Part shown: positions 9,424-18,122 of the stretch, in pieces
How positions within the stretch are numbered: the first letter of the stretch is position 1
Layout: each line of letters starts with the position of its first letter
From: Ignavibacteria bacterium
Lineage (GTDB): Bacteria; Bacteroidota; Ignavibacteria; Ignavibacteriales; Ignavibacteriaceae
DNA: 40,558 nucleotides
Direction of reading: 5' to 3'
NCBI GenBank assembly: GCA_030684555.1
Contig: JAUXVN010000122.1
Span: 1-40,558 of the forward strand
The notes under the pieces: generated by a model
Database searches by the model: none
Told to the model about the DNA's origin: nothing
The model's input: the letters and a program-made list of their open reading frames with translations, nothing else
Made by a program: the position numbers and the translations under genes

Positions 9424-9428
9424 CCTCC
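9424..9428 (-). promoter_or_regulatory. Ribosome binding site that fixes the TTG start of spt
   Basis: GGAGG on the minus strand at 9428-9424, followed by five bases and then TTG at 9418. It decides between two in-frame TTG codons, because the distal one overlaps this site. Confidence 0.75.
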
Positions 9429-9522
9429 AAAAAAGATTAGTTTCATTTTTTTAGTGCTCGTAAAATCACTAAATTTAACCGCTAAATTTATAATATAATC
9501 GTATAAAATCAAAAGTATATAA

Positions 9523-10518
9523 ATGATGAACGCTTCTTCAATTGCAGTAGTTACAGGTGCTAATGGTTTTGTAGGCAGCCACCTCGTAGACCTTCTCCTC
9601 GAGAAAAATTTTACAGTTCGTTGTATTGTAAGAAAATCAAGCGACTTAAAATGGTTGAACGAAAAGAATGTAGAAATCATTGACTCCGGTTTACAGAATA
9701 AGGAAGGTTTACGAAAAGCTTTTAAAGATGCTTCTTATATTTTTCATGTTGCCGGTGTTGTAAAATCTAAAAAACCTGAAGGTTACTTTGAAGGTAATGT
9801 TGAGAATACAAAGTTTATTTTAGAGACTGCACTTGAATTTAAAGATTCATTAAAGAGAATATTGATTGTTAGCAGCCAAACTGCAACAGGTCCATCACTA
9901 AATGGAATTCCGGTTGATGAAAAGACAATTTGCAAGCCCATTACTACATATGGCAGGAGCAAATTTCAACAGGAAGAACTTGCCAAAAGATACTTCGATC
10001 AATTACCGATTACGATATGCCGCGCTCCCGCTGTTTATGGTGAAAGAGATACTGAAATTTTTATTTTCTTCAAAACTTTTGCAAGTGGATTAATGACTAC
10101 AATCGGATTAGATATAAAAACAATTAGCTTAATCCATGTTACTGATCTTGTTAACGGTTTCTTACTTGCAGCATTAACCGATAAAGCAACCGGTGAAATT
10201 TATTTTATTAGTTCTGAAGAGTATTATACCTGGGAGCAGATTGGAAAAGTTACTTCAGAAGTGATGAAGATGAAACCTTTTTCTGTAAAAGTTCCACATT
10301 CGGTTGTTTATTTTATTGCTGTTATTGCACAATTCTTTGCTCTATTCAGCAGTAAACCTGCAACATTGAATATTGAAAAAGCAAAAGATATAACTCGTAA
10401 TGCATGGACATGTAGTGCGCAAAAAGCTATAAAAGATTTAGGCTACAAACAAAATATTTCAATTGAAGAAGGTATCCGAAGAACCGTTGAATGGTATAAA
10501 ATGATGAAATGGTTATAA
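9523..10518 (+). CDS. Extended SDR (NAD-dependent epimerase/dehydratase family), candidate ceramide-pathway reductase
   Basis: 331 residues with a Rossmann nucleotide site TGANGFVG at 11-18 and the catalytic pair Y143-x3-K147 in TYGRSK, preceded by VSSQT with Ser117/118. This is the extended short-chain dehydrogenase layout. Near the C terminus, SVVYFIAVIAQFFALFS (about 277-293) is hydrophobic and could be a membrane anchor. The divergent position 104 bases from spt suggests the role of CerR, the epimerase-like reductase reported to act on 3-ketosphinganine or 3-ketoceramide in Caulobacter. Alternatives: a sugar-nucleotide epimerase or 3-beta-HSD-like enzyme. The TGxxGxxG site itself does not define the substrate, so the role rests on context. 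ATG 9523 and ATG 9526 are both possible. Confidence 0.7.
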   Translation: MMNASSIAVVTGANGFVGSHLVDLLLEKNFTVRCIVRKSSDLKWLNEKNVEIIDSGLQNKEGLRKAFKDASYIFHVAGVVKSKKPEGYFEGNVENTKFILETALEFKDSLKRILIVSSQTATGPSLNGIPVDEKTICKPITTYGRSKFQQEELAKRYFDQLPITICRAPAVYGERDTEIFIFFKTFASGLMTTIGLDIKTISLIHVTDLVNGFLLAALTDKATGEIYFISSEEYYTWEQIGKVTSEVMKMKPFSVKVPHSVVYFIAVIAQFFALFSSKPATLNIEKAKDITRNAWTCSAQKAIKDLGYKQNISIEEGIRRTVEWYKMMKWL

Positions 10519-10554
10519 GGTTTTTTGAAAATTTTTCTCTAAAGCGAACTCCAA

Positions 10555-10953
10555 TTAATTATTCAAAGCTCCTTCTTTTATCCACTGCTTAATACCTAAA
10601 ATCTGTTTCGAGGTTAATTTAATTCCGGATGTTAGTGGCGGCATAACTGAAGTTCCACCCTGTCCTTCAATAGCCCAAACTAATCTGCTGTTTTGAGGTT
10701 CTGATGGAAAAACTGTTCCAGGATCTGAAGTTGTACTTACCCAAGTTGTTAAACTTAATCCGCCTGCTCTTGATGCATCATCGTGACACATATTGCATTT
10801 AATCTGAAATATTGGTTGAATGTGTTCCTTAAAACTTACATTCGTTGCAGGTATTTCCCTTTTATCGAGATCATCTGCTGTAATTGTATCATCACATCCT
10901 ATGAGTGATGTTAGCATAAAAATACTTACAAGCAAATAAAATAGTCTATTCAT
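10555..10953 (-). CDS. Mono-heme c-type cytochrome lipoprotein
   Basis: 132 residues. The lipobox LIGC ends at Cys20, so the mature protein should be lipid-anchored. A CxxCH heme site (CNMCH, Cys53 to His57) is preceded by the usual IQPIFQIKC stretch, and a candidate axial Met103 lies in VMPP. The SFKEHIQPIFQ...CH...MPP arrangement resembles Planctomycete-type cytochrome C domains. No oxidase or partner enzyme adjoins it, so the electron partner is unknown. It is the last gene of the minus-strand run from 18122, about 120 bases after the amidase with a hairpin between, and may have its own promoter. Confidence 0.78.
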   Translation of the reverse strand: MNRLFYLLVSIFMLTSLIGCDDTITADDLDKREIPATNVSFKEHIQPIFQIKCNMCHDDASRAGGLSLTTWVSTTSDPGTVFPSEPQNSRLVWAIEGQGGTSVMPPLTSGIKLTSKQILGIKQWIKEGALNN

Positions 10954-11023
10954 AAATCAATTAATTCTTATTTCAGCTTAAAAATCCTTGTGAACAATAA
11001 TCATGATATCATTGGAATCAAAA

Positions 11024-11057
11024 TCAATAACCACTAAAACAACTACGCGGTTATTGA
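11024..11057 (-). terminator. Possible terminator hairpin downstream of the amidase gene
   Basis: TCAATAACC (11024-11032) and GGTTATTGA (11049-11057) form a perfect nine-base stem with a 16-base loop, 15 bases beyond the amidase stop. On the minus strand it is followed by a T-rich but interrupted stretch, so termination strength is uncertain. Confidence 0.45.
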
Positions 11058-11072
11058 AACATTTTAGGAAAC

Positions 11073-13457
11073 TTACTTAAGCAATAACAACTTCTTTGTA
11101 TAAACTTTTCCTTGAGTCGTTAAAGAGTAAAAATATATTCCACTCGAAAGATTAAATTTCGAAGTATTAAATTCTGTGGTGTACTTCCCCGCTGACTTGT
11201 AATCATTAATGAGAGTAGCGACTTCATTACCCAACACATCATAAATTTTCAAAGTCACAAATCCAGCAGATGGGATTTGCCAATCAATTATTGTTGAAGG
11301 ATTAAATGGATTAGGATAATTTTGATTTAATACAAACTCATTTGGAATTTCAACTTGATCTTCTTTAGCATTAACAAGAATATCATTTTGGAAATCATCC
11401 AAATAAATTGTACCGGATACCGAACCGATATTAGTTTGTTTAACTGATAATTCTGTTAGAAATTTTTCACCGGTTAAAAGAATATTTCCAATTGGGAAGT
11501 ATTTGATTTTCCATCCTGTCCAGCTAATTGTATCAACAAATTGAGCTACTGTATTGTTTTGAGCATCTGCAAAAAAGTATTCAAGAATATTCATACTCAA
11601 ATCTCCAAAAACCCACAATCCGACTTTGGAATCCGTATTAGAACCAATCGAAGGTTTTGTTAGATTTGGTACAGCGGCTATTCCATTTGAACCGGTAAAC
11701 TGATAAATCAATCTACCCGAATTTGAACCGGTTACTTTCTTCTCATTAGTGATTGCAAATTTAGAAATGCTGGTATCAATTGCTGCGCTGTTCTCACTAA
11801 TGTTTGGATTTCGCCATCCGCCTATTGTTTCAAAGTTATCAATTACATTCCCAAAAACATAATTCTCTGTTGTTGTCCTAAAATTAATAGAAACAGTATC
11901 AACCATTGGAATACTATCAGTATCTGTAATCTTTCCGTTAAGAATAACAGTATAAATTGCATTGTTATTTAATGGATATCTTGGTTCAAAATAAATAAAT
12001 CCTTTCCCTTCAACTGCAGTTACCTTAACATTTGTTACAGTTTGCTGTATTCCAACATCATCAACTAATTTTACATTTCCTGCAAGCGATCCTTGAAAAA
12101 TCGGAGCATCAAACCGTAATCGAATCTGTACTGTTGTGCTTATTTCAATTGAATTTTCACCAGGATATGAATTTTCAATATTTAATCTGTTTCGAAATTT
12201 AGTGCTAAATGAGAATGAAAAATTTTCACTCAACCCAACATTCCAAATACTCAATGCTAGTGGGGTTAAAGTGACTGTATATATCTGTTTTGGTTGATAA
12301 GGCAAATCAGGTTTGAATGTGAATGACATATTATCAGATGTCCATGTAAAAGTTCCAGTAGTTGAAGGATTCATAGAAAATGAACTCTCAACAGTCGCTC
12401 TATTCATGGGACGGCTGAATTTAATTTTTACAACATCTGAAGTTTTAACACTATCGATTGAAGGATCCGGATAATAGGAGTCAACAATGGGTGCAATTGT
12501 TGTATCGAAATTAATAAACTTATCTGCGAATACGGTTTGGTTTGCTACAACACTCACGGTCGATGAATCTTTAAAGAAACCTTCTCTTTCAAAAATTACT
12601 TTGTATTGACCAGGAAGCAAATCATTAAACAAATAAAACCCGTTGTTCTTATCATCACCGTTGAAAACTAGATCCCCTGGTTGTATAGTTATTTTAATAT
12701 TATTTATAGGAACCTTTTGGTCATTCCCGGGAAAAGCATAATAAGTAACAGTTTTGGAAGGATCACGTACTATCCCTGCAATTGCACCGGTTTGAAGTGT
12801 ACCCCCATTTAAATGTAGTAATAAACCTCTTGTTATTGCTAATGCTTCATGCTTACGATAGTAGGTATTCAATAAACGCCATGATTCAGGTATATAATCA
12901 TGAAATGAACCTTCACTCAAAACTCCTTGCATATTTAATGGATTCAAGACCCCGAGGTTATATCCAAGAAAAGACATATCCCCGCGGTTATACAACGCCG
13001 TTGTTCTATGGGCGGCATATATTTTTGGACCAACACGTTCACCATATAATTTTGAAGCTGGATTAGCGGGAGCATTATCTGTTCCTTTGAATAACATCAA
13101 AGAGTAATTCGAAGTTCCTTGAAATCCATTGCTATGGATAGAATGAAAAATATCTACATTATTATTATTAGCTACTGCGGCTCGAACAGAAAGTCCCGGG
13201 TCATCACTATTTGTATTACCGGATCGTGTCATATAAACAATTGCACCAAGATCAATTAGCATCTGTTTCAGATGAAGCGCTTTATCCCAGTTACCCTCAG
13301 ATTCCCAGAAACCAGTCGCTGCAATAAATCGATCATTTGCGGCATCATACCCGCCATGACCGGGATCAACACAGATTTTTACTCCGAGTAAGGATTGTGA
13401 ATTTACATTTATTGCAATGAAGAAAACCAAGACTAAAATATTTGTTATGAATTTCAT
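11073..13457 (-). CDS. Secreted N-acetylmuramoyl-L-alanine amidase with Ig-like domains and T9SS sorting domain
   Basis: 794 residues. Signal peptide (1-20), then an amidase_3 domain from about 25 to 215: DPGHGG with His34, an acidic residue at Glu52 or Glu54, SIHSN with His108, and a later SEGSFHDY that can supply the catalytic Glu. This family cleaves the lactyl-Ala bond of peptidoglycan using zinc. The middle holds a carboxypeptidase-regulatory-like domain (about 220-310) and two SbsA-like Ig domains (about 325-530), then a beta-sandwich-like region. The last about 80 residues are a type A T9SS sorting domain: NQNYPNPFNPST, LKIYDVLGNEVATL, GIYFYSL and KKLLLLK at the end. ATG 13457 has AGAGGT six bases upstream. 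It is probably exported by the T9SS to which porD belongs, and may be surface-attached. Confidence 0.88.
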   Translation of the reverse strand: MKFITNILVLVFFIAINVNSQSLLGVKICVDPGHGGYDAANDRFIAATGFWESEGNWDKALHLKQMLIDLGAIVYMTRSGNTNSDDPGLSVRAAVANNNNVDIFHSIHSNGFQGTSNYSLMLFKGTDNAPANPASKLYGERVGPKIYAAHRTTALYNRGDMSFLGYNLGVLNPLNMQGVLSEGSFHDYIPESWRLLNTYYRKHEALAITRGLLLHLNGGTLQTGAIAGIVRDPSKTVTYYAFPGNDQKVPINNIKITIQPGDLVFNGDDKNNGFYLFNDLLPGQYKVIFEREGFFKDSSTVSVVANQTVFADKFINFDTTIAPIVDSYYPDPSIDSVKTSDVVKIKFSRPMNRATVESSFSMNPSTTGTFTWTSDNMSFTFKPDLPYQPKQIYTVTLTPLALSIWNVGLSENFSFSFSTKFRNRLNIENSYPGENSIEISTTVQIRLRFDAPIFQGSLAGNVKLVDDVGIQQTVTNVKVTAVEGKGFIYFEPRYPLNNNAIYTVILNGKITDTDSIPMVDTVSINFRTTTENYVFGNVIDNFETIGGWRNPNISENSAAIDTSISKFAITNEKKVTGSNSGRLIYQFTGSNGIAAVPNLTKPSIGSNTDSKVGLWVFGDLSMNILEYFFADAQNNTVAQFVDTISWTGWKIKYFPIGNILLTGEKFLTELSVKQTNIGSVSGTIYLDDFQNDILVNAKEDQVEIPNEFVLNQNYPNPFNPSTIIDWQIPSAGFVTLKIYDVLGNEVATLINDYKSAGKYTTEFNTSKFNLSSGIYFYSLTTQGKVYTKKLLLLK

Positions 13458-13466
13458 TATTTACCT

Positions 13467-14393
13467 CTATTCAAAAATTAAATAAGTAATATAGATTATC
13501 CCATCACTATCGGCGTAAACCAAATTACTATCATTCCAAACTGGATAAATCTCTTTAATCTGATCAGTTGACGTAATTTGATGGGAAATTTTTCCATCAT
13601 GTGAAATTATTTTAATATCTGAACTTAAGACTATTTCTCCATCATCTTCATCAAGCATGTATGAAATCCAGTTACCGTTTGGAGACCATTGTGGTGAACG
13701 AATATCACCTAACTCAACTAATATTTTGCCATTTAAATCTGATATAAACGTACCTTTGCCAACTGCATAAAATAATAACTTAGTTTTGTCAGGTGAAAGT
13801 GAAGTCCAAACATAATAACGCTCACCTTGTGGTTGAACAGTTCTACGAATTCCATTATTATAAATAATAATTTCATTATTAACTGCTTTTACTACAGGTT
13901 CATTTAATAATGTTATATCAACTTTAGACACTCTATCACTTGCTAAGATTTGCAATCTATCATCAATTCCATATACTATTTTACCATCATTTAACACTTG
14001 CGGTACATCCATATGTCTTGATTCTTCTTGTAGAATTCTGACTTCTTTTGTAGTGAGATTTTGTTCTTTAAGAGTAGAATATTTTAATCCATTGATGTAA
14101 CGATCAGATCTATAAATCACATTTTTACCATCTGGAGAAAATGTAAACTCATATCCTGCACCGAGTTCATCATTAATATTGATAATTCTTTTTGTCTCTT
14201 TTTCAAGATAAAATATTCCTTTATATCCTTGAGATGAAAAAAATATTTTCCCATCCGGGGAGATTTTTGGAGACATAAAGTAGCCGTCAGATTTATTTGT
14301 GAGCTGTATTGTTTCACCAATTCTGACGCTTTGCCCGAATAAGTTAACGGTAACAAATCCGAACAGAAAAATGTATATAAAACACTTTTTCAT
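13467..14393 (-). CDS. Secreted TolB-like beta-propeller (PD40) protein
   Basis: 308 residues with a signal peptide cleaved near residue 20 (LFG-QS). At least three WD40-like PD40 blades are visible: SPKISPDGKIFFSS (about 40), FTFSPDGKNVIYRSD (about 85) and SPQWSPNGNWISYM (about 235), plus TSLSPDKTKLLFY. Such propellers are protein or ligand binding modules; TolB itself belongs to the Tol-Pal system, but this protein lacks an N-terminal TolB domain, so calling it tolB would be wrong. It is nine bases upstream of the amidase gene in the same direction and is probably translated with it, suggesting a shared envelope role. Confidence 0.75.
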   Translation of the reverse strand: MKKCFIYIFLFGFVTVNLFGQSVRIGETIQLTNKSDGYFMSPKISPDGKIFFSSQGYKGIFYLEKETKRIININDELGAGYEFTFSPDGKNVIYRSDRYINGLKYSTLKEQNLTTKEVRILQEESRHMDVPQVLNDGKIVYGIDDRLQILASDRVSKVDITLLNEPVVKAVNNEIIIYNNGIRRTVQPQGERYYVWTSLSPDKTKLLFYAVGKGTFISDLNGKILVELGDIRSPQWSPNGNWISYMLDEDDGEIVLSSDIKIISHDGKISHQITSTDQIKEIYPVWNDSNLVYADSDGIIYITYLIFE

Positions 14394-14419
14394 AATTTTC
14401 CTTTTTTGATAATTAAAGG

Positions 14420-15061
14420 TTATTCTTTAAAATTCTTTTTTTCGAGAAGAGTAATTTTGTCTAATCTTTTTTGATGGCGTTCTCCGGCAAAGTTAGTTTC
14501 AAGAAATTTTTGAAGGATTAGTTTATTTGTCTCATCACCAACAGATTTTGCACCAAGCACTAATATATTGGCATCATTATGTTCCCGGGCACTTCTTGCA
14601 CTAAACTCATTATAACAAGTTGCGGCTCTAATTCCCTTAAACTTATTAGCAGTTATTGATGAAGGAATTCCTGTAGCGTCAATCAAAACTCCAAAACTCA
14701 CTTCCAATTTTTTAACCTTCTCTGCGACTAAAATAGCGAAATCCGGATAATCACAAGATTTCTCATCGTTAGTACCCAGATCGATGACCTCAATTCCCAA
14801 ATCAATTAGAAAAGGTTTTAGTAGGGATTTTAATCTGAATCCAGTATGATCTGAAGCGATAGCTATCTTTATCTTATTTTTGAATTGAAATAATTCCGAT
14901 GAAATTGATTTAGATATATTTTCATCAACTACGGTTAGCCCAAGAATTTTTATTCTATCTGCTGCTAATGGAGTGATAATATCATCTTTTGAAATTTGTA
15001 AAACCGAATTTCCGGTCTTTGCAAATTTAAGTATATCAGCTTCTGTGATTAATTTTTTCAT
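14420..15061 (-). CDS. RpiB/LacA/LacB-family sugar-phosphate isomerase homologue with Asp in place of catalytic Cys
   Basis: 213 residues: an N-terminal extension of about 60, then an RpiB domain (65-205) with ASDHTGFRLK, EVIDLGT and REHNDANILVLGA (His161). In RpiB the base is Cys in a CGTG motif; here the equivalent stretch is IDATGIPSS, with Asp128 instead of Cys. I recall a similar IDGAGIGS form in RpiB homologues of bacterial microcompartment loci, but no shell genes are present. The first 45 residues (ITEADILKF, then DDIITPLAADRIKILGL) resemble the start of EutQ/EutT-like proteins. The gene lies six bases downstream of manC. Ribose-5-phosphate isomerase activity cannot be assumed; a different sugar phosphate or a non-catalytic role is possible. 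Confidence 0.8.
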   Translation of the reverse strand: MKKLITEADILKFAKTGNSVLQISKDDIITPLAADRIKILGLTVVDENISKSISSELFQFKNKIKIAIASDHTGFRLKSLLKPFLIDLGIEVIDLGTNDEKSCDYPDFAILVAEKVKKLEVSFGVLIDATGIPSSITANKFKGIRAATCYNEFSARSAREHNDANILVLGAKSVGDETNKLILQKFLETNFAGERHQKRLDKITLLEKKNFKE

Positions 15062-15067
15062 ATCTAC

Positions 15068-16135
15068 TTACAAATATTTATTTGTTTTAGAATGTTTAAT
15101 ATAATCATAAACTTTTTTAACTTCTTGAGATTGATCTCTTCTGCATACCAATAATGCATCATCCGTATTAATTACGATAATATTATCAAGCCCGATTACT
15201 GCTGTAAATTTGTTTGGTGAAAAAATATAAGAATCATTAGTCATCTCTGTAAAAACTTCACCGACAAAAGCATTACCATTTTCATTTTTTTCAGAAAGTT
15301 GATATACTTCTTCCCAGCTCCCAACATCACTCCATGAGAAGTTACCTTTAATCAGATAAACTTGTTTAGATTTTTCCATAATCCCATAGTCTATAGATAT
15401 ACTTCTTAGTTGTCCATACGCTGTATAAAGTGAATCATTAAAAGAATCCTTAAAACAATGCGGTTTTAGGTTTTCCAACTCGAAATAAAGATCGTGCATA
15501 TGGATTTTTATTTCATCAAGGATAACATCTACCCGCCAAATGAACATTCCACTATTCCAAAGAAAATCACCACTTTCTAAAAAACGGACGGCAGTCGAAT
15601 AATTAGGTTTTTCGGCAAAAGTAAAAACTTTGTAAAGACTATTTTCAACTTCCTGATCATCAATTTGAATATAACCGTAGCCTGTTTCAGGTCTCGTAGG
15701 AGGTATTCCTATCGTAACAAGTCCATTAGAATCATTTGCAAATTTGGCAGCTTGTTCAAGTGTATTTCTAAAAATATCCCCTTCTTTTATTATATGATCT
15801 GCAGGTAATACAATAGTAACAGCTTCAGTATCTTTTGATTGAATAAGTAAAGAAGCTACTCCAATACATGCAGCCGTATTTCTACCAAATGGTTCTTCAA
15901 TAATGTTTTCGACCGGGATATTTGGTAATTGTTTTTTTATTTCTTCACTTTGAACTTTATTCGTTATTATAAAAATTCTTTCATTTGGGATTAATGATTC
16001 GAGCCTTTTGACAGTTTCTTGAATCATGGTGCTTTCACCCAATATTTTCAGTAACTGTTTTGGAGAGCTCTCGCGGCTTCTCGGCCAAAAACGTGAACCA
16101 ACTCCACCGGCCATAATTACTGCATATAAATTCAT
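15068..16135 (-). CDS. manC: Mannose-1-phosphate guanylyltransferase
   Basis: 355 residues of nucleotidyltransferase fold. The signature AGGVGSRFWPRSR...PKQLL (9-28) binds GTP and the metal, LPADHII is at about 130, and the FAEKPN motif and a WNSGMF segment follow. KGNFSWSDVGSWEEVY is diagnostic of mannose-1-phosphate guanylyltransferases. It lacks the C-terminal cupin isomerase domain of bifunctional ManC/AlgA, as its length shows. The product GDP-mannose feeds glycan and exopolysaccharide synthesis. Twelve bases separate it from the unknown gene upstream, and six from the RpiB-like gene downstream. Confidence 0.9.
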   Translation of the reverse strand: MNLYAVIMAGGVGSRFWPRSRESSPKQLLKILGESTMIQETVKRLESLIPNERIFIITNKVQSEEIKKQLPNIPVENIIEEPFGRNTAACIGVASLLIQSKDTEAVTIVLPADHIIKEGDIFRNTLEQAAKFANDSNGLVTIGIPPTRPETGYGYIQIDDQEVENSLYKVFTFAEKPNYSTAVRFLESGDFLWNSGMFIWRVDVILDEIKIHMHDLYFELENLKPHCFKDSFNDSLYTAYGQLRSISIDYGIMEKSKQVYLIKGNFSWSDVGSWEEVYQLSEKNENGNAFVGEVFTEMTNDSYIFSPNKFTAVIGLDNIIVINTDDALLVCRRDQSQEVKKVYDYIKHSKTNKYL

Positions 16136-16146
16136 TCTCTATTCCC

Positions 16147-17013
16147 TTAATTATTAAATATTTGAAGTTGTTTTGAAAACTCTTCAGCACGATTTAAATA
16201 AACAGTAATATCAACTTCTTTACTTCGTACTAAAGCAACAATGACTATTAGACAAGCTCTAAGGGCTTCTATTACTTCTTTACCGGGCATTAATTCCTTG
16301 TTCCGAATAACGATCAAAGTTTTTGCGAATATCTTATGCATATTAGCTATAATATCAGTTCCAAATTTTTCTGAAATTTCACTATTCATTGTCATAATCT
16401 TGGCAAAATTATTTAAATCCTCATGAGTATATTTATCGTCAGCTAAATTTTTTAGAAGTTGATCAAGTTGTTTGATCGGTTTCATAATAGTTGTTTCAAA
16501 ATTATGAAATGAAATTGTATCGTCTTCTTTGTCTTCATCAAAAATTAATTTTTCTTTTAACTTTTCGTTTTCCGTTTGTTGTTTTGAATTCGAAATGACA
16601 ATGTCACTAACATGTGTCGTTTTGCTCTTTTCGTCAACCGTTGGTAAAGAGATGGTTGGGACTTCAACCGGATGTAATTTCTCAAGAACTTCTTTAAAAG
16701 TTGTTGGAGTAACTTTATCTAGTAAAAAATTAATTTCTTTAATCAGCGATTGTGAATGCTCTTTAAACTTATCGGTAACATGCAAGAAATCAATTTTACT
16801 TTTTAGTATGTAATCGGATATTTCGTGAAGTCTTATACCTAGTTTAGACAACTCGGTGATTTTCTTCATGTTTGCAATATCCTGTTCTATATTTTTAGAA
16901 CGATTAATTGCCTCCCGAAGAAGTGCAACAACTTCAATTTTTTCAGAACTCAATCGCAAATTATTTGAAGCTAATACGATACATTGGACGATATATTGTT
17001 TTGCAAAATCCAT
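16147..17013 (-). CDS. Helical protein of unknown function between alr and manC
   Basis: 288 residues, no signal peptide or membrane segment, so probably cytoplasmic. Residues 1-105 and about 165-288 are predicted to be almost all helical, separated by a charged, Ser/Thr-rich and probably disordered linker with an acidic patch DEDKEDD near 160-166. Helix-rich patterns such as LLREAINRSKNIEQDI and EALRACLIVIVALVRSKEVD suggest helical bundles, but I recognise no family. ATG 17013 starts at MDFAKQYIVQ. It is five bases after alr and twelve before manC, so it is co-expressed with cell-wall and sugar-nucleotide enzymes and could be a regulator of them; that is only context. Confidence 0.6.
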   Translation of the reverse strand: MDFAKQYIVQCIVLASNNLRLSSEKIEVVALLREAINRSKNIEQDIANMKKITELSKLGIRLHEISDYILKSKIDFLHVTDKFKEHSQSLIKEINFLLDKVTPTTFKEVLEKLHPVEVPTISLPTVDEKSKTTHVSDIVISNSKQQTENEKLKEKLIFDEDKEDDTISFHNFETTIMKPIKQLDQLLKNLADDKYTHEDLNNFAKIMTMNSEISEKFGTDIIANMHKIFAKTLIVIRNKELMPGKEVIEALRACLIVIVALVRSKEVDITVYLNRAEEFSKQLQIFNN

Positions 17014-17018
17014 TTCGT

Positions 17019-18122
17019 TTATCTATATATTCTTGGAACCCGTTTCGAAATTGAACAAGTAATTTCATATGGAATAGTTTTTAATTTTTTACTCCATGTC
17101 CATGCATCTATAAATGCATCTTTTTCATTACCAAGTAAAACTACTTTTGTACCAATTTTAAATTTTGTTTTGTTAAGATTAACACAAATACGATCCATGG
17201 TAACTCTACCGACTTGATTAAAATATTTCCCGCTAATTATCACATTCATCGAATTAGTTAAATTACGATTTAACCCGTCTGCGTAACCAAACGGAATTGT
17301 TGCAATATATGAATCTTCTTTGGCTTTCCACAACTGCCCGTAACTTACACTTTCACCTTTTCTCTTCAGACTTATCGAATCAATTTCTGAATGAAGTGAC
17401 ATAACCGGCTTCAATTCAAAACTCTCCGAGGTTTCTAACGAAGGATAATAACCATATAATGAAATTCCCGGACGAACCATATCGAAATTTGCTTCAGGTA
17501 AATCAAGAATAGCTCCGCTATTTGAAGCGTGAACCAATCCAGTTTTAATTCTCTCATTTTTTAAAGTTGAAATTACACTTTTAAAACGCTCTAACTGGAT
17601 CAAAGCAAATTTTTTATTTTTTTTATCTGAAGATGCAAAGTGAGTATAAGTTCCCGAAATCTCAATATTCTCAATTTTATTAACTCTTCTGATGAATTCA
17701 ACCGCATCTTTATGATGAATTCCTAACCTTCCCATTCCTGTATCAATTTTGATGTGCACTTTTATTTTCTTTGGAAGAAGAAATTTCTGAATCAGTTTAA
17801 GGTGAGATTCTGAAAAGATTGTTACATCTAAATCATTAATTATGGATTGATTGATATTATCAACTGATAAAGGTTCAAAAACCAGTACAGGTTTACTAGG
17901 TGTGATACTTCTAACTTCAATCCCTTCATCTGTTAAGGCAGTGCCATAAAACTCGGGAGAATTCTTTAGATCTTCTAGAGCCAAAACAACTTGCTTAACT
18001 CCGTGCCCGTATGCATCTGCTTTTACAACTGCAAGAACTTTCGAACCTTTTACTTTTTTTCGAATCTGATTGAAGTTAAATTTTAGATTTCTTAAATGAA
18101 TAATCGCAAATGTTGATCGCAT
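17019..18122 (-). CDS. alr: Alanine racemase
   Basis: 367 residues from ATG 18122 (MRSTFAIIHL). PLP-binding Lys34 is in VVKADAYGHG. TGMGRLGI follows, then HASNSGA, the motif RPGISLYGYYPS, and the second catalytic Tyr in SVSYGQLW with PFGYADGL after it. This is the standard fold-type III racemase, making D-alanine for peptidoglycan. The open frame extends nine codons upstream to a TTG (18149), but those residues are hydrophilic and unconserved, so I use the ATG. It is the first gene of a compact minus-strand run. About 260 bases upstream (18123-18383) carry no gene I can support; a weak AT-rich hairpin (18261-18285) is the only structure seen. Confidence 0.92.
   Translation of the reverse strand: MRSTFAIIHLRNLKFNFNQIRKKVKGSKVLAVVKADAYGHGVKQVVLALEDLKNSPEFYGTALTDEGIEVRSITPSKPVLVFEPLSVDNINQSIINDLDVTIFSESHLKLIQKFLLPKKIKVHIKIDTGMGRLGIHHKDAVEFIRRVNKIENIEISGTYTHFASSDKKNKKFALIQLERFKSVISTLKNERIKTGLVHASNSGAILDLPEANFDMVRPGISLYGYYPSLETSESFELKPVMSLHSEIDSISLKRKGESVSYGQLWKAKEDSYIATIPFGYADGLNRNLTNSMNVIISGKYFNQVGRVTMDRICVNLNKTKFKIGTKVVLLGNEKDAFIDAWTWSKKLKTIPYEITCSISKRVPRIYR

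Noticed and set aside
9393-9680. Minus-strand open frame spanning the spt-reductase promoter region
   Set aside because: Covers the spt start and the start of the divergent reductase; sequence looks random and no ribosome site.
13467-14393. Calling the beta-propeller gene tolB
   Set aside because: Lacks the N-terminal TolB domain and neighbours of a Tol-Pal operon; only the propeller blades are shared.
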